Below are positions 10,001 through 18,518 of a stretch of DNA of 64,000 nucleotides, in pieces. The DNA is taken from positions 1 to 64,000 of the forward strand of contig NZ_JAFMVC010000005.1 in NCBI RefSeq assembly GCF_025499605.1, given 5' to 3'. Source of the DNA: Carboxylicivirga litoralis. GTDB taxonomy: Bacteria > Bacteroidota > Bacteroidia > Bacteroidales > Marinilabiliaceae. The notes beneath the pieces were generated by a model, which was given only the letters and a program-made list of their open reading frames with translations, searched no databases and had not been told where the DNA came from. Each line of letters begins with the position of its first letter. Position 1 is the first letter of the stretch. The translations under genes and the position numbers were made by a program.

Positions 10001-11143
10001 CTTAAATTTACACCTGAAAATGGTAAAGTGAGGATATCACTGAAGGTTGATGAGGATAAGCAAATTGTTCAAATCATAGTGGAAGATTCAGGTGTTGGTA
10101 TCCGTGCCACTGAAAAAGACAAAGTCTTCACACGTTTTTATCAATCAGATAACAATAAAAAGTTGGGGCTTTCAGGTAGTGGTATTGGTTTGAACCTGGC
10201 GCGTGAAATGGTACAGCTACATAACGGGCGAATAAATTTTGAAAGTGAAGAAGGTAAAGGTGCTAAGTTTTTTGTTGAACTACCAATGAGTACAGAGGTA
10301 GATGAAAGTATAGCAGTTGCAGCAACTGAAACAATTGACGATGATATTATACGGGTCGAAAATCAGGCGGAAAAGAATAAACCTTCCATTATGCTGGTGG
10401 AGGACAACCTCGATTTCAGAACCTTTATGAAAGAGACGCTGGAAGACAAATTTAAAATCTACGAAGCTGCAGATGGGGAAATTGCCAGCAAGCTTGTTTT
10501 CAAAGCTATGCCCGACCTGATTATTAGTGATGTAATGATGCCAAATATTGATGGATTAGAACTTTGTAAATTATTACGGAACGATATCCGAACATCACAT
10601 ATTCCACTCATATTATTGACCGCCCGAACAGCCGATGAAGACAAAATTAAAGGGTTGGAGATAGGGGCAGATGACTACATCACCAAGCCTTTTAACATGG
10701 AGTTGTTGATGCTTCGTGTCAATAAATTACTTGAGAAACGTAGTAAACAGCACCAGCATTTTCAAAAAACAATTGAAGTGGAGCCCGGTGAAGTTAAAAT
10801 CACTTCAATGGATGAAAAACTAATAAAAAAGGCAATTGACCTAGTTGAAAAGAACATTGCAGAAGCCAATTATTCCGTGGAAGATTTTAGTAGGGACCTG
10901 GGCATGAGTCGGGTGTATCTCTATAAAAAAATGACTTCATTAACCGGCAAGTCACCTATTGAGTTTATTCGCATTATCCGTCTGAAGAGAGCTGCTCAAT
11001 TACTCGAAAAAAGTCAGAAAAACATTTCACAAGTCGCCTATGATGTTGGATTCAACAGTCCACGTTTGTTTAGCAAGTATTTCAAGAATGAATACGGCAT
11101 GTTGCCGACTGAGTTTGTAAAAGCTAAGAATAAAAATAATTAA
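7055..11143 (+). CDS. Hybrid two-component system regulator (HTCS)
   Basis: 1362-residue one-protein sensor-regulator of the Bacteroides HTCS type, which binds glycan fragments in the periplasm and activates the local PUL. The ATG at 7055 gives the signal peptide ending in VVGAQ; the open frame upstream (TTG 7007) has none. Domains in order: signal peptide; two Reg_prop beta-propellers with many W(V/I)GT blades (about 25-680); Y_Y_Y domain; membrane helix about 809-825; HisKA with phospho-acceptor His865 in ISHEFRTP; HATPase; receiver about 1109-1220 with Asp1159 in IISDVMMP; AraC-type DNA-binding domain about 1258-1358. Its place inside the xyloglucan-type cluster suggests it senses that oligosaccharide. 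The GH43 gene starts 15 bases downstream. Confidence 0.95.
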   Translation: MIKQLLFFFAFVLVTQVVGAQKQYSFLQVNNANGLVNNQITCIHKDSRGFIWVGTVAGLSRYDGSSFVNYKHIPTDSTTLIDNYILTIQEDFSGSLWIKTTWGYTVFDNKKETFYRNINDYLGDIGQELNIAEVYCDKDKQLWLKQYNQLHFQKWDAENKRLLSVFPDKQKSDEILIDFKYANSEYYCLFNDGTIECYNDSTFELTLQNRFLHHKLGADSLNAKIFIDYESDIWFYGNNKGVYHFDTSVGAWNHYSVDSKKIELTSNIIRKIIQDDKGLIWVGTDHGGVDIVNKFTQEVTHIYHQEDNEKSIAQNTITDLYLDNNNIVWVGTYKNGLSYYHESIHKFPHFRHVLSDDTSLPFSDVNCFVEDKKGNLWIGTNGGGLIYFDRHNNTFKSYRYEKGNPQSISSNVVVSLYIDAYNELWIGTYAGGLNRFNGRSFKRYQAGTNSANGLRNNNIWSILEDDDQQIWIGTLGGGIDVYDRINDTFLPLPNNGDKPLLSVFINQIIRLKNGNMFIATADGVTFYDVKEKRYKNHPVSYQVKALPIGHKTVYDLFEDSRGLLWIATREGLYVFNPNTEFFKYFTDNDGVPHDIINCIEEDASGKIWISKSTGLSQIIVNELAPQSVYSFSVYDYTEEDGLQGKEFNPNASYRTFNNELIFGGPNGFNLFDPRNIKYNSVLPKVTFTDFQIYNQSISPGSASRDNKLLDTSIESTEKIVIKHSMNVFSIDFAALDFFIPEKTRYQYKLEGFNDEWLLLENNQHKVTYTNLNAGDYYFKVKAANNDGVWNDEYAQLHIKILPPFYATPLAYILYLLTIIIIIVYFRYSMLRKERIKFAIKQERLQAKRNHEMDEMKLRFLTNISHEFRTPLTLILTPLHRLLEKEKEQDDRKLLKVIDRNAKQLLGLVNQLLDFRKLELHGLKYNPSYGNIVLFLNEVNEGFEEAFTKKNIDFGFEHKVDKLMLNFDKDKLQKVVMNLLSNALKFTPENGKVRISLKVDEDKQIVQIIVEDSGVGIRATEKDKVFTRFYQSDNNKKLGLSGSGIGLNLAREMVQLHNGRINFESEEGKGAKFFVELPMSTEVDESIAVAATETIDDDIIRVENQAEKNKPSIMLVEDNLDFRTFMKETLEDKFKIYEAADGEIASKLVFKAMPDLIISDVMMPNIDGLELCKLLRNDIRTSHIPLILLTARTADEDKIKGLEIGADDYITKPFNMELLMLRVNKLLEKRSKQHQHFQKTIEVEPGEVKITSMDEKLIKKAIDLVEKNIAEANYSVEDFSRDLGMSRVYLYKKMTSLTGKSPIEFIRIIRLKRAAQLLEKSQKNISQVAYDVGFNSPRLFSKYFKNEYGMLPTEFVKAKNKNN

Positions 11144-11158
11144 ATAAATAGTTTGAAA

Positions 11159-12662
11159 ATGAGATTATTAATTACACTGTTGTTAGCGGTGGTATGTTAT
11201 ACTCTATCCGCTCAGAAACAATCTATACCAAACAATAAAGAGTACACGAATCCGATATTTGCCGGAGATTATCCCGATCCAAGCATCTTACGCGATGGGG
11301 ATGATTTTTATCTGGTTCACTCTTCATTTGAGTATTATCCCGGACTTTTAATATGGCACTCTAGCGATTTAATTAACTGGCAACCTGTTACCAATGCTTT
11401 AAACAAATACGTGGGGTCGGTGTGGGCGCCTGATTTGATTAAGCACGAAGGAAAGTATTATATCTATTTTCCGGCCAGTAACAAAAATTACGTTGTAACT
11501 GCCGATAACATTAATGGCCCCTGGAGCGACCCTGTTTTACTTGATATTAGCCTGATTGACCCAGGACATGTAAGTGACGAAGATGGCAATCGTTATCTCT
11601 ATTTCAATAACGGTAGTTATGTGCCTTTGTCAAAAGATGGTTTGTCCATTGCCGGAGAGGTTACAAACAGTTACGAAGGTTGGGATATTCCACGTGACTG
11701 GTCTATTGAGTGTTTTTGCATGGAAGGACCAAAGCTATTTAAACGAGGCGAGTACTATTATCTAACAGTGGCTCAGGGGGGGTACCGCCGGACCGCCGAC
11801 GGGACATATGGTGATTTCCGCACGTTCCAAATCGCCTTTGGGGCCATGGGAAAACTCGCCTTACAACCCAATTTTACGCACCCAATCGGTTGATGAACAA
11901 TGGTGGTCAGTTGGGCATGCCACTATCTTCGATGATTGCAACGATGAGTGGTACATGCTGTTTCATGGCTACGAAAATGGTTTTTATCATATGGGACGAC
12001 AAACCATGCTCACTCCGCTTGAATGGACTAAAGATGGATGGTATAGAATACCAGATGCCATTAAGATTGACCAACCTATCGCTTTACCAGATCTAGAGAA
12101 CAAGCTTTCTGAAAAGTTTGATTTATCTGATCCGTTTAATACAACAGTATTAAGAAGTCATTGGAGGTTTTATAAAGAAAATGATGATGCCAGATATGCC
12201 TGTAATTCAAATGGTCTTGTTATAAATGGTAAAGGCAATGATGTGTCCAACTGTGCTCCTTTATTAACAATACCAGCAGATCATAGTTATACAATAGATG
12301 TTGAAATAGAAATAGAGGGTGATGCCATTGGGGGACTGATACTGTTTTATAACGAGCGTGCCTACTCTGGTATTCTGGCCGATAAGCATAATGTTTTAGC
12401 TAATTTGCGCGGATGGCAGTTCACTACCGAAAAGGAAGTCATTAAAAGACATGTTCATCTGCGATTAAAGAACACCAATAATATCGTAGACATGTATTAC
12501 AGTCTTGATGGGAAAGAATGGATGAAGATTGAAAACTCCTTTGATTGTTCAGCCTACCATCATAATGTGCTAAGTGGTTTTATGAGCTTGCGCATAGGCT
12601 TGTGCTCTATTGGCAACGGAAAGGTAAGGTTTAAGAATTTTAGTTATCAATCAGGTAACTAG
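11159..12662 (+). pseudogene. GH43 alpha-L-arabinofuranosidase/beta-xylosidase, frameshifted
   Basis: Secreted GH43 enzyme read in two frames. From the ATG at 11159 come a signal peptide and a five-bladed propeller with the family triad: base Asp40 in DYPDPS, Asp134 in LIDPGH and acid Glu189 in CMEGPK. At a run of seven G (11776-11782) the frame fails: it continues to a stop at 11893 with unrelated sequence. Dropping one G gives AQGGTAGPPTGHMVISARS, the expected family sequence, and runs to 12662. The remainder holds the last blades and a C-terminal concanavalin-like domain (about 320-500), as in the GH43 arabinofuranosidase BoGH43A of xyloglucan loci. It may be a real lesion, a phase-variable tract or a sequencing error; the otherwise intact downstream frame argues for a recent or artefactual change. 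Confidence 0.85.
11776..11782 (+). other. G7 homopolymer at the GH43 frameshift
   Basis: Seven consecutive G residues. Six would keep the GH43 frame open through 12662; seven cause a switch to an early stop at 11893. Confidence 0.85.
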
Positions 12663-12741
12663 CTGTTTGTGTTTTAGTCCTTAGGGGATGACAATGAGTA
12701 TTACTTATCATTTTAATACCTGATTGGCAACAAAATTACAC

Positions 12742-12760
12742 CAGACATCTTAAAGGTCTG
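12742..12760 (+). promoter_or_regulatory. Small leader hairpin upstream of esterase
   Basis: CAGAC (12742-12746) pairs with GTCTG (12756-12760) with a 9-base loop. It stands directly before the long inverted repeat that covers the esterase start codon, so both may fold in the same leader RNA. A 5-bp stem is weak on its own. Confidence 0.3.
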
Positions 12761-12761
12761 T

Positions 12762-12807
12762 ATACCTTGCACTCATTATAAAATATAGAATAATGAGCGC
12801 AAGGTAT
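12762..12807 (+). promoter_or_regulatory. 18-bp inverted repeat burying the esterase start codon
   Basis: ATACCTTGCACTCATTAT (12762-12779) and ATAATGAGCGCAAGGTAT (12790-12807) are reverse complements at 17 of 18 positions with a 10-base loop. The ATG at 12793 and the first codons lie in the second arm. In RNA this would hide the start codon, so translational control is plausible; as DNA it could be a regulator's operator. No T run follows, so it is not a normal terminator. Confidence 0.6.
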
Positions 12808-14211
12808 TTTTATTTGAAAGCCGGGCTATTTTTTGCAGCCCTATTAATAACAATGAGTGTTGATGCCAATGTTTCGCTGCCAGCCATTTTTGGCAACCAC
12901 ATGGTGATGCAACAGAATTCAGAAGTGAAATTGTGGGGCTGGGGAAAACCCCTGGAAGATGTTTATGTGACCACAAGCTGGACTACTGATACACTTCACA
13001 CCGTTGTTGATCAAAACGGAAACTGGGCAGTGTTTTTATATACACCTGCAGCTGGTCAAACGCATGAAGTCAGCATTCAAGGTTATAATAAGCTAACCCT
13101 TTCTGATATTTTAATGGGCGAAGTGTGGCTTTGTTCTGGTCAGTCTAACATGGAGTGGTCGGCCAATCATGGTTTTATCGACAGCGAAAAGTATGTTAAA
13201 GATGCTAAAAATGATGAAATCAGACTTTTTCACGTGGTTTGGAAAAGTTCACCATATCCTTGTATCGATTTAGATGGCGAATGGGTCAAATGTACTCCAG
13301 AAACCATGCGTCCGTTTAGCGCCATAGCTTACTTTTTTGGTAAAGAGCTGAATGAAAAAACGGGTTATCCGGTTGGTTTAATAAGTTCTAACTGGGGAGG
13401 TACGCCAGTCGAATCGTGGATTCCGGAATATGAAATTAAGTCGCGTAAAGAGTTGGATGCTGCAGCTAATAAACTCCCTCACTTTGCCTGGGCTCCCAAC
13501 GACATAGCCTACACATACAATGCGATGATTGCTCCTCTGTTACCTTTTACCATCAAAGGAGCACTGTGGTACCAGGGAGAAGCCAACGTGGACAATGCCT
13601 GGGCATACACCGATATGCTGGCTTTGATGGTTAAGACCTGGCGCGAAAAATTTAATACTGATTTTGCATTTTACTACGCGCAAATTGCTCCTTATATGCA
13701 TTACCAAAATGATGATGGCGTGAAAGTGCGGGATGCACAACGCAGGGCCCTGGAGGTAATTCCAAACTCAGGGATGGCACTGATGAGTGATATTGGCGAC
13801 ACGGCTGATATTCATCCGCGCAGGAAATTTGAAGCCGGGCATCGTTTTGCACAGCTGGCTTTAAACAAAACTTATGGATATACCGAATATCCGGCCTCTG
13901 GTCCTCTTTATCAGAGCCACAAAATAAAAGGCAACAAAGTAACGGTGTCGTTAAGTTCTGCTAAAGGCCTGCATAGTACTGATGCAACAGTAAGTGGATT
14001 CGAAGTAGCCGGAGAGGATTTACTGTGGCATCCTGCTACGGCCAACATTAAAAAAGACCAGGTAATTGTTCAATCGTGTGAAGTACAACAGCCCGTTTAT
14101 GTCCGTTTCGAATGGAAAAACTCGGTGATTCCTACTTTGTTTAATGAGGCTGGCCTGCCGGCATCGAGTTTTACAACTTATGAATGGTGGCATGTAAAGC
14201 ATTCATTGTAA
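12793..14211 (+). CDS. SGNH acetylesterase, sialate O-acetylesterase-like (SASA/CE20 type)
   Basis: 472-residue secreted SGNH hydrolase that probably removes O-acetyl groups from glycan side chains. After a signal peptide (cleaved near VDA) comes a beta-domain with NHMVMQQNSEVKLWGWG. The catalytic domain has Ser118 in CSGQSNMEW, a block around SSNWGGTPVESW, and the Asp339-x-His341 pair in ADIHPRRK. Proteins of this type include xyloglucan acetylesterases (CE20), and here galactosyl acetyl groups of xyloglucan are a likely target; sialate is unlikely as no sialic acid genes are nearby. The start codon lies in a strong inverted repeat. No better downstream Met exists, since Met21 would lose the signal peptide. 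Confidence 0.85.
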   Translation: MSARYFYLKAGLFFAALLITMSVDANVSLPAIFGNHMVMQQNSEVKLWGWGKPLEDVYVTTSWTTDTLHTVVDQNGNWAVFLYTPAAGQTHEVSIQGYNKLTLSDILMGEVWLCSGQSNMEWSANHGFIDSEKYVKDAKNDEIRLFHVVWKSSPYPCIDLDGEWVKCTPETMRPFSAIAYFFGKELNEKTGYPVGLISSNWGGTPVESWIPEYEIKSRKELDAAANKLPHFAWAPNDIAYTYNAMIAPLLPFTIKGALWYQGEANVDNAWAYTDMLALMVKTWREKFNTDFAFYYAQIAPYMHYQNDDGVKVRDAQRRALEVIPNSGMALMSDIGDTADIHPRRKFEAGHRFAQLALNKTYGYTEYPASGPLYQSHKIKGNKVTVSLSSAKGLHSTDATVSGFEVAGEDLLWHPATANIKKDQVIVQSCEVQQPVYVRFEWKNSVIPTLFNEAGLPASSFTTYEWWHVKHSL

Positions 14212-14249
14212 GGGTTATTATCTGAACAAAGAAATTTGTATTTTTTTAG

Positions 14250-14296
14250 CAAAGTATTAGTTAAGCTATCTATAGCTCCTGATACTTTGTCCTTTT
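14250..14296 (+). terminator. Rho-independent-type terminator
   Basis: CAAAGTAT (14250-14257) pairs with ATACTTTG (14282-14289) and is followed by TCCTTTTTT; an inner AGCTA/TAGCT stem extends it. A T run also precedes it on the left, so it could act both ways. It separates the esterase from the GH2 gene. Confidence 0.6.
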
Positions 14297-14333
14297 TTAG
14301 TCAGGTCATTATTAGTAGATAAAATAGAAACAG

Positions 14334-17147
14334 ATGAAACATACAGGACTTTTATTAATCGCTTGTTTTCTTGTATCGTTGGTGCAAGCGCAAACGGTGC
14401 GAGAACGCATCAACTTTGACGATGACTGGTATTTTGCCTTTGGGCATCCCACAGATAAATCAAAGGATTTTAATACCGGCACCAGTTATTTTACCTATTT
14501 AGCCAAAGCGCGTTACGGGGGCGATGGAGCCACCACATTAGGGTTTGACCACCGACCCTGGCGCAAATTAAATGTGCCCCACGATTGGGCTGTTGAAATG
14601 CCGTTTGACGCCAAAGGAAGTCACAGTCACGGATACAAAGCTGTTGGTCCGGGTTTTCCTGATGTGTCAGTGGGCTGGTACCGCAAGGTTTTCCTTATTG
14701 ACAGCCTCGATTTAGGCAAGCAAATTTTTCTTGATTTTGATGGGGTTTCGCGCGATTCAAAAGTGTGGGTTAATGGTCATTATTTGGGTAACGAGCCAAG
14801 TGGTTACCAAAGCTTCAGCTATAACATTAGCGATATTTTAAACTATGGCTCCGAAAATATTGTGGCTGTTCGGGCCGATGTCAGCATGGAAGAAGGCTGG
14901 TACTACGAAGGTGCCGGGATTTATCGTCATGTGTGGTTGCGCAAAACACCCAATGTACATATTCCTAAAGATGGTACGTTTGTTCATAGCCAGATAAGTG
15001 AAAACTCTGCTAATATTACTGTTGAGGCCGATATAGCCAATAACGACACTCAGGCCTTTGACATCGAAGTAAGACATCTGTTAAAAGATGCCAATGGAAA
15101 TACTATTTCGACATCGGAAGGGAGTCATGTACAGCTAGAGCCGATGGGGCAAACTACCGTAAAAGCAAACCTTTCTGTAGAAAAGCCGCAATTGTGGTCG
15201 CTCGATAATCCATATATGCATAGCATGGTGACGCAACTGTTGGTGGATGGTAATATGGTAGATGAATACACAACGCCATTCGGAATCAGGAGCGTTCATT
15301 TTGATTCTGACAAAGGCTTCTTCTTAAATGGTGAACACATCAAATTAAAAGGGACGAATAATCACCAGGATCATGCCGGCGTAGGCTGTGCCATGCCCGA
15401 TGATTTGATTCGCTGGCGCATTCAGCAACTCAAAAACTTTGGCAGCAATGCCATCCGTAGTTCTCACAATCCACCAACGCCTGAATTATTGCAGTTGTGC
15501 GATGAGATGGGGATGCTCGTTATTGATGAAAACCGCTTAATGGGAACGACCGAAAAGGCGTTGCATGAGCTGGAGCGTTTGATTCGACGCGATCGCAACC
15601 ATCCTTCTGTTATTGTTTGGTCGATTGGTAACGAAGAGTGGGGTATTGAGTGGAATGATATTGGCGCTCGCATGACGCAGACCATGCAAAATTATGCCAA
15701 GCAGATCGATCCAACCCGTCCGATAAATGTGGCTGTTAGCGGTGGCTGGGGCGATGGCTCTTCTACAACGGTCGAAGTGATGGGCTTCAATTACCTGGTG
15801 CATGGCGATACTGATGAATACCATAAAAGATTCCCGAATACGCCTTGTATTGGTACTGAAGAAGGTTCAACCTATACCACACGTGGGGTTTACGAAGTGG
15901 ATGATGAAAAACAGTACAAAACAGCTTATGATGTGATTCCGCTCGACGACTGGTTTACCATTCAGGAGTGCTGGAAACACTATTACGAGCGCGATTACCT
16001 GGCAGGTATGTTTATCTGGACAGGTTTTGATTATCGTGGAGAGTCAACACCATATACCTGGCCATCCGTAACTTCTTACTTTGGGATGATGGATTTGTGC
16101 GGATTCCCTAAAGACAATGTCTACTATTTAAAATCGTGGTGGCAGAATAAAGAAGATGTTTTGCACTTGTTGCCGCACTGGAACTGGCAAGGGCGCGAAG
16201 GCGATATCATTGATGTGTGGGCCTATAGTAATGCCGAAGAAGTGGAGTTGTGGCTCAACGGTCGTTCGTTGGGTAAGAAACAAATGGAGCTTAACGGACA
16301 TTTGACCTGGGATGTGCCTTATGAAGCTGGAAGCATTAAAGCGGTGTCGTATAAAAACGGGCAGGAAGTAATGGTGGCAGAAAGAGTGACTACAGGAAGC
16401 CCAGCCTCTATTCAATTAAGCAATGACAAGTCAAAGCTGAATAATAAAGGAGTATCCATGGTAAGCGTGGAAGTGTTGGATGAAAACGGAAATGCGGTGC
16501 CAACAGCTGATAATCTGATTCACCTCGAGATTGAAGGACCCGGTCAGATAATTGGTGTAGGAAATGGTAACCCTACGTCGGTCGAAAAAGAAGTGTTTGT
16601 CGATGATTATCAACAGCTCGAATTGCCGGATGCTCAGGTGCTTGAATTAAACGCTGATGAGGCAGAAGCACTACTTGCTACATTGGGAAAGAAAGACCGC
16701 AAGCGTATATCTAAACTGTCGGTTGTCAGTGCCATGTCGGCCAGTTTTGAATTGAATCAGCTACCGGATGACAGCCAGACGATAACCTGGTTTTATCATC
16801 ACGTGGGTGAATCGCAGCAAATCTATATTAATGGTCATCTGCTAAGTGCCGAAACATTGGTGAGTAATGGTTTGGCTTCTTTTGTTATCAATAACGAATG
16901 GCTGAGTAAAGGTAAGAATGATGTATTGATTATCACAAAACCATTTGAACCAAAGCACAAATGGGATAACCCCAATAAAAAGCCGGGCGTTATTCAGGTG
17001 ATTACAAAGGCAGAGAATAATAAACGACGCTTGTTTAACGGTTTGGCACAGGTTATCATTCAGGCTTCGGGCGAAGCGGGTGAGATTACCTTGAAGGCAA
17101 AATCAGAAGGACTTGAAGCCGCCAGTTTAAAGATTAATGTAGAGTAA
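14334..17147 (+). CDS. GH2 beta-galactosidase (large, with DUF4982 and C-terminal Ig-like domains)
   Basis: 937-residue secreted GH2 enzyme; the likely role is removal of beta-galactose from xyloglucan side chains once fucose is gone. Signal peptide ends at VQAQ. Order: sugar-binding jelly roll (about 30-215, SVGWYRKVF and GVSRDSKVWVNGH), Ig-like domain, TIM barrel (about 330-620), DUF4982-like domain (EVELWLNGRSLGKK), then C-terminal Ig-like domains (SVEVLDENGNAVP). The acid/base is Glu434 in WSIGNEEW and the nucleophile is probably Glu509 in IGTEEGS. It is preceded by a terminator, so it may start a new transcript. beta-Galactosidase is the commonest activity of this domain layout, but GH2 specificity is hard to fix from sequence. 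Confidence 0.85.
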   Translation: MKHTGLLLIACFLVSLVQAQTVRERINFDDDWYFAFGHPTDKSKDFNTGTSYFTYLAKARYGGDGATTLGFDHRPWRKLNVPHDWAVEMPFDAKGSHSHGYKAVGPGFPDVSVGWYRKVFLIDSLDLGKQIFLDFDGVSRDSKVWVNGHYLGNEPSGYQSFSYNISDILNYGSENIVAVRADVSMEEGWYYEGAGIYRHVWLRKTPNVHIPKDGTFVHSQISENSANITVEADIANNDTQAFDIEVRHLLKDANGNTISTSEGSHVQLEPMGQTTVKANLSVEKPQLWSLDNPYMHSMVTQLLVDGNMVDEYTTPFGIRSVHFDSDKGFFLNGEHIKLKGTNNHQDHAGVGCAMPDDLIRWRIQQLKNFGSNAIRSSHNPPTPELLQLCDEMGMLVIDENRLMGTTEKALHELERLIRRDRNHPSVIVWSIGNEEWGIEWNDIGARMTQTMQNYAKQIDPTRPINVAVSGGWGDGSSTTVEVMGFNYLVHGDTDEYHKRFPNTPCIGTEEGSTYTTRGVYEVDDEKQYKTAYDVIPLDDWFTIQECWKHYYERDYLAGMFIWTGFDYRGESTPYTWPSVTSYFGMMDLCGFPKDNVYYLKSWWQNKEDVLHLLPHWNWQGREGDIIDVWAYSNAEEVELWLNGRSLGKKQMELNGHLTWDVPYEAGSIKAVSYKNGQEVMVAERVTTGSPASIQLSNDKSKLNNKGVSMVSVEVLDENGNAVPTADNLIHLEIEGPGQIIGVGNGNPTSVEKEVFVDDYQQLELPDAQVLELNADEAEALLATLGKKDRKRISKLSVVSAMSASFELNQLPDDSQTITWFYHHVGESQQIYINGHLLSAETLVSNGLASFVINNEWLSKGKNDVLIITKPFEPKHKWDNPNKKPGVIQVITKAENNKRRLFNGLAQVIIQASGEAGEITLKAKSEGLEAASLKINVE

Positions 17148-17198
17148 TGACCTGCCAGAGTCAAATATGAATACGTAATTTCAAAACAGGTTGCTTGA

Positions 17199-18518
17199 AT
17201 GAAGGATAAAAGATTTGTAGCTCCGGTAATGTCGGTACTAATCGTATTGATGTTGCTGGGGTGTGCTAAAAAGACTGAATACAACATTACTGACATAGCA
17301 AATGTACCCGGGAGTTTTCCTGTTAATTTTGCATTATACACCACTAAAACCTATCAGTTTGTAGCTTATTATGATACCAGTCACTGCATGACATTAGCTT
17401 CAAAAGGACTTGGAGAAGAGGATTGGAAGCATGTCAGGCTGGAATCAAAAGTTGGGTGGGACAGTCATAATTATTTAAGCCTGGCTGTTGATGAAAACAA
17501 TATCATCCACCTGGTAGGTAACATGCATTCCAGTCCCCTGGTATATTTCAGAAGTACCAGGCCCTTGGACATCCATTCGATGCAGCCAATCCATTCGATG
17601 CTTGGTAAAGATGAGGATGTAACGACCTATCCCGAGTTTTTGCAAGGGGATGATGGCCAGTTACTTTTTCATTATCGCTACGGACGTAGTGGCGATGGAT
17701 ATGAAGTTTATAACCTTTGGGATGCGCAAAAGCAAACATGGTCGCGTTTGCTCGATAAGCCATTGATTGATGGGGAAGGAAAAATGAACGCCTATATGCA
17801 AGGGCCATTGCTCGGTCCCGATGGACGATATCATTTATTGTGGGTGTGGCGTGATACGCCCGATTGTGCGACCAATCATACCCTATCATATGCCCGAAGT
17901 CAAAACCTGCAGGATTGGGAGAGTATTCGTGGAGAAAAGATACAATTACCTATTACAATTAGTGATTCTGTTTTACAGGTTGATGCCATTCCAATACATG
18001 GAGGACTCTTAAATATTGGTATTAAAATCGGTTTTGATTGTAATAACAAGGTGATGGCTGGCTACCATAAATACGACAAAAAAGGGAATACACAATTGTA
18101 TGTGGCAGGCTTTGATAGTGGAGTGTGGAACAGAACGCAGCTGACTAACTGGGACTACCGTTGGGATTTTAAAGGCTGGGGTACCATTCAAAACGATCTG
18201 TTGATTGGAGCACCCCGGTGTAAAAATGGGGTCATGTCCATGGATTATCATCATGTTAAATATGGCGATGGCAGTGTGCAATTTGATCCAGCCTTTAAGG
18301 TAATTGACATAGTGCCATATCTACCTGATTATCCTTTGTTTGTCGATTCGGTGGCAAGTGATAGTCCTGGTTATATAGCCAACAAGGTTTTTGATAATGG
18401 ACATCCCACAGGTGGAAAGAAGTACCTGTTGAGATGGGAAACCAAACAGGCCAATGGAGATATGAAGCCAGATAAGAATGTGGAGTCATCTGTACTACAA
18501 ATAGTGGAATATGAATAG
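17199..18518 (+). CDS. BNR-4 family beta-propeller lipoprotein, possible uronate-active enzyme
   Basis: 439-residue lipoprotein (lipobox LMLLGC, Cys22) of the BNR-4 repeat family, a predicted seven-bladed propeller. The block WDSHNYLSLAVDENN followed by GNMHSSPLVYF (about 87-120) is the most conserved-looking part and resembles the start of PL24/PL25-type ulvan lyases and GH145-like proteins, so a lyase or uronosyl hydrolase is possible. The gene overlaps the GH88 gene by 8 bases, and GH88 enzymes clear the unsaturated uronic acids that lyases leave. Activity cannot be assigned from sequence. No sulfatase is nearby, which weakens an ulvan role. Confidence 0.7.
   Translation: MKDKRFVAPVMSVLIVLMLLGCAKKTEYNITDIANVPGSFPVNFALYTTKTYQFVAYYDTSHCMTLASKGLGEEDWKHVRLESKVGWDSHNYLSLAVDENNIIHLVGNMHSSPLVYFRSTRPLDIHSMQPIHSMLGKDEDVTTYPEFLQGDDGQLLFHYRYGRSGDGYEVYNLWDAQKQTWSRLLDKPLIDGEGKMNAYMQGPLLGPDGRYHLLWVWRDTPDCATNHTLSYARSQNLQDWESIRGEKIQLPITISDSVLQVDAIPIHGGLLNIGIKIGFDCNNKVMAGYHKYDKKGNTQLYVAGFDSGVWNRTQLTNWDYRWDFKGWGTIQNDLLIGAPRCKNGVMSMDYHHVKYGDGSVQFDPAFKVIDIVPYLPDYPLFVDSVASDSPGYIANKVFDNGHPTGGKKYLLRWETKQANGDMKPDKNVESSVLQIVEYE

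Noticed and set aside
11890-12096. Alternative + frame reading just after the GH43 frameshift
   Set aside because: The true GH43 continuation is another frame with clear family sequence; this frame is an artefact of base composition.
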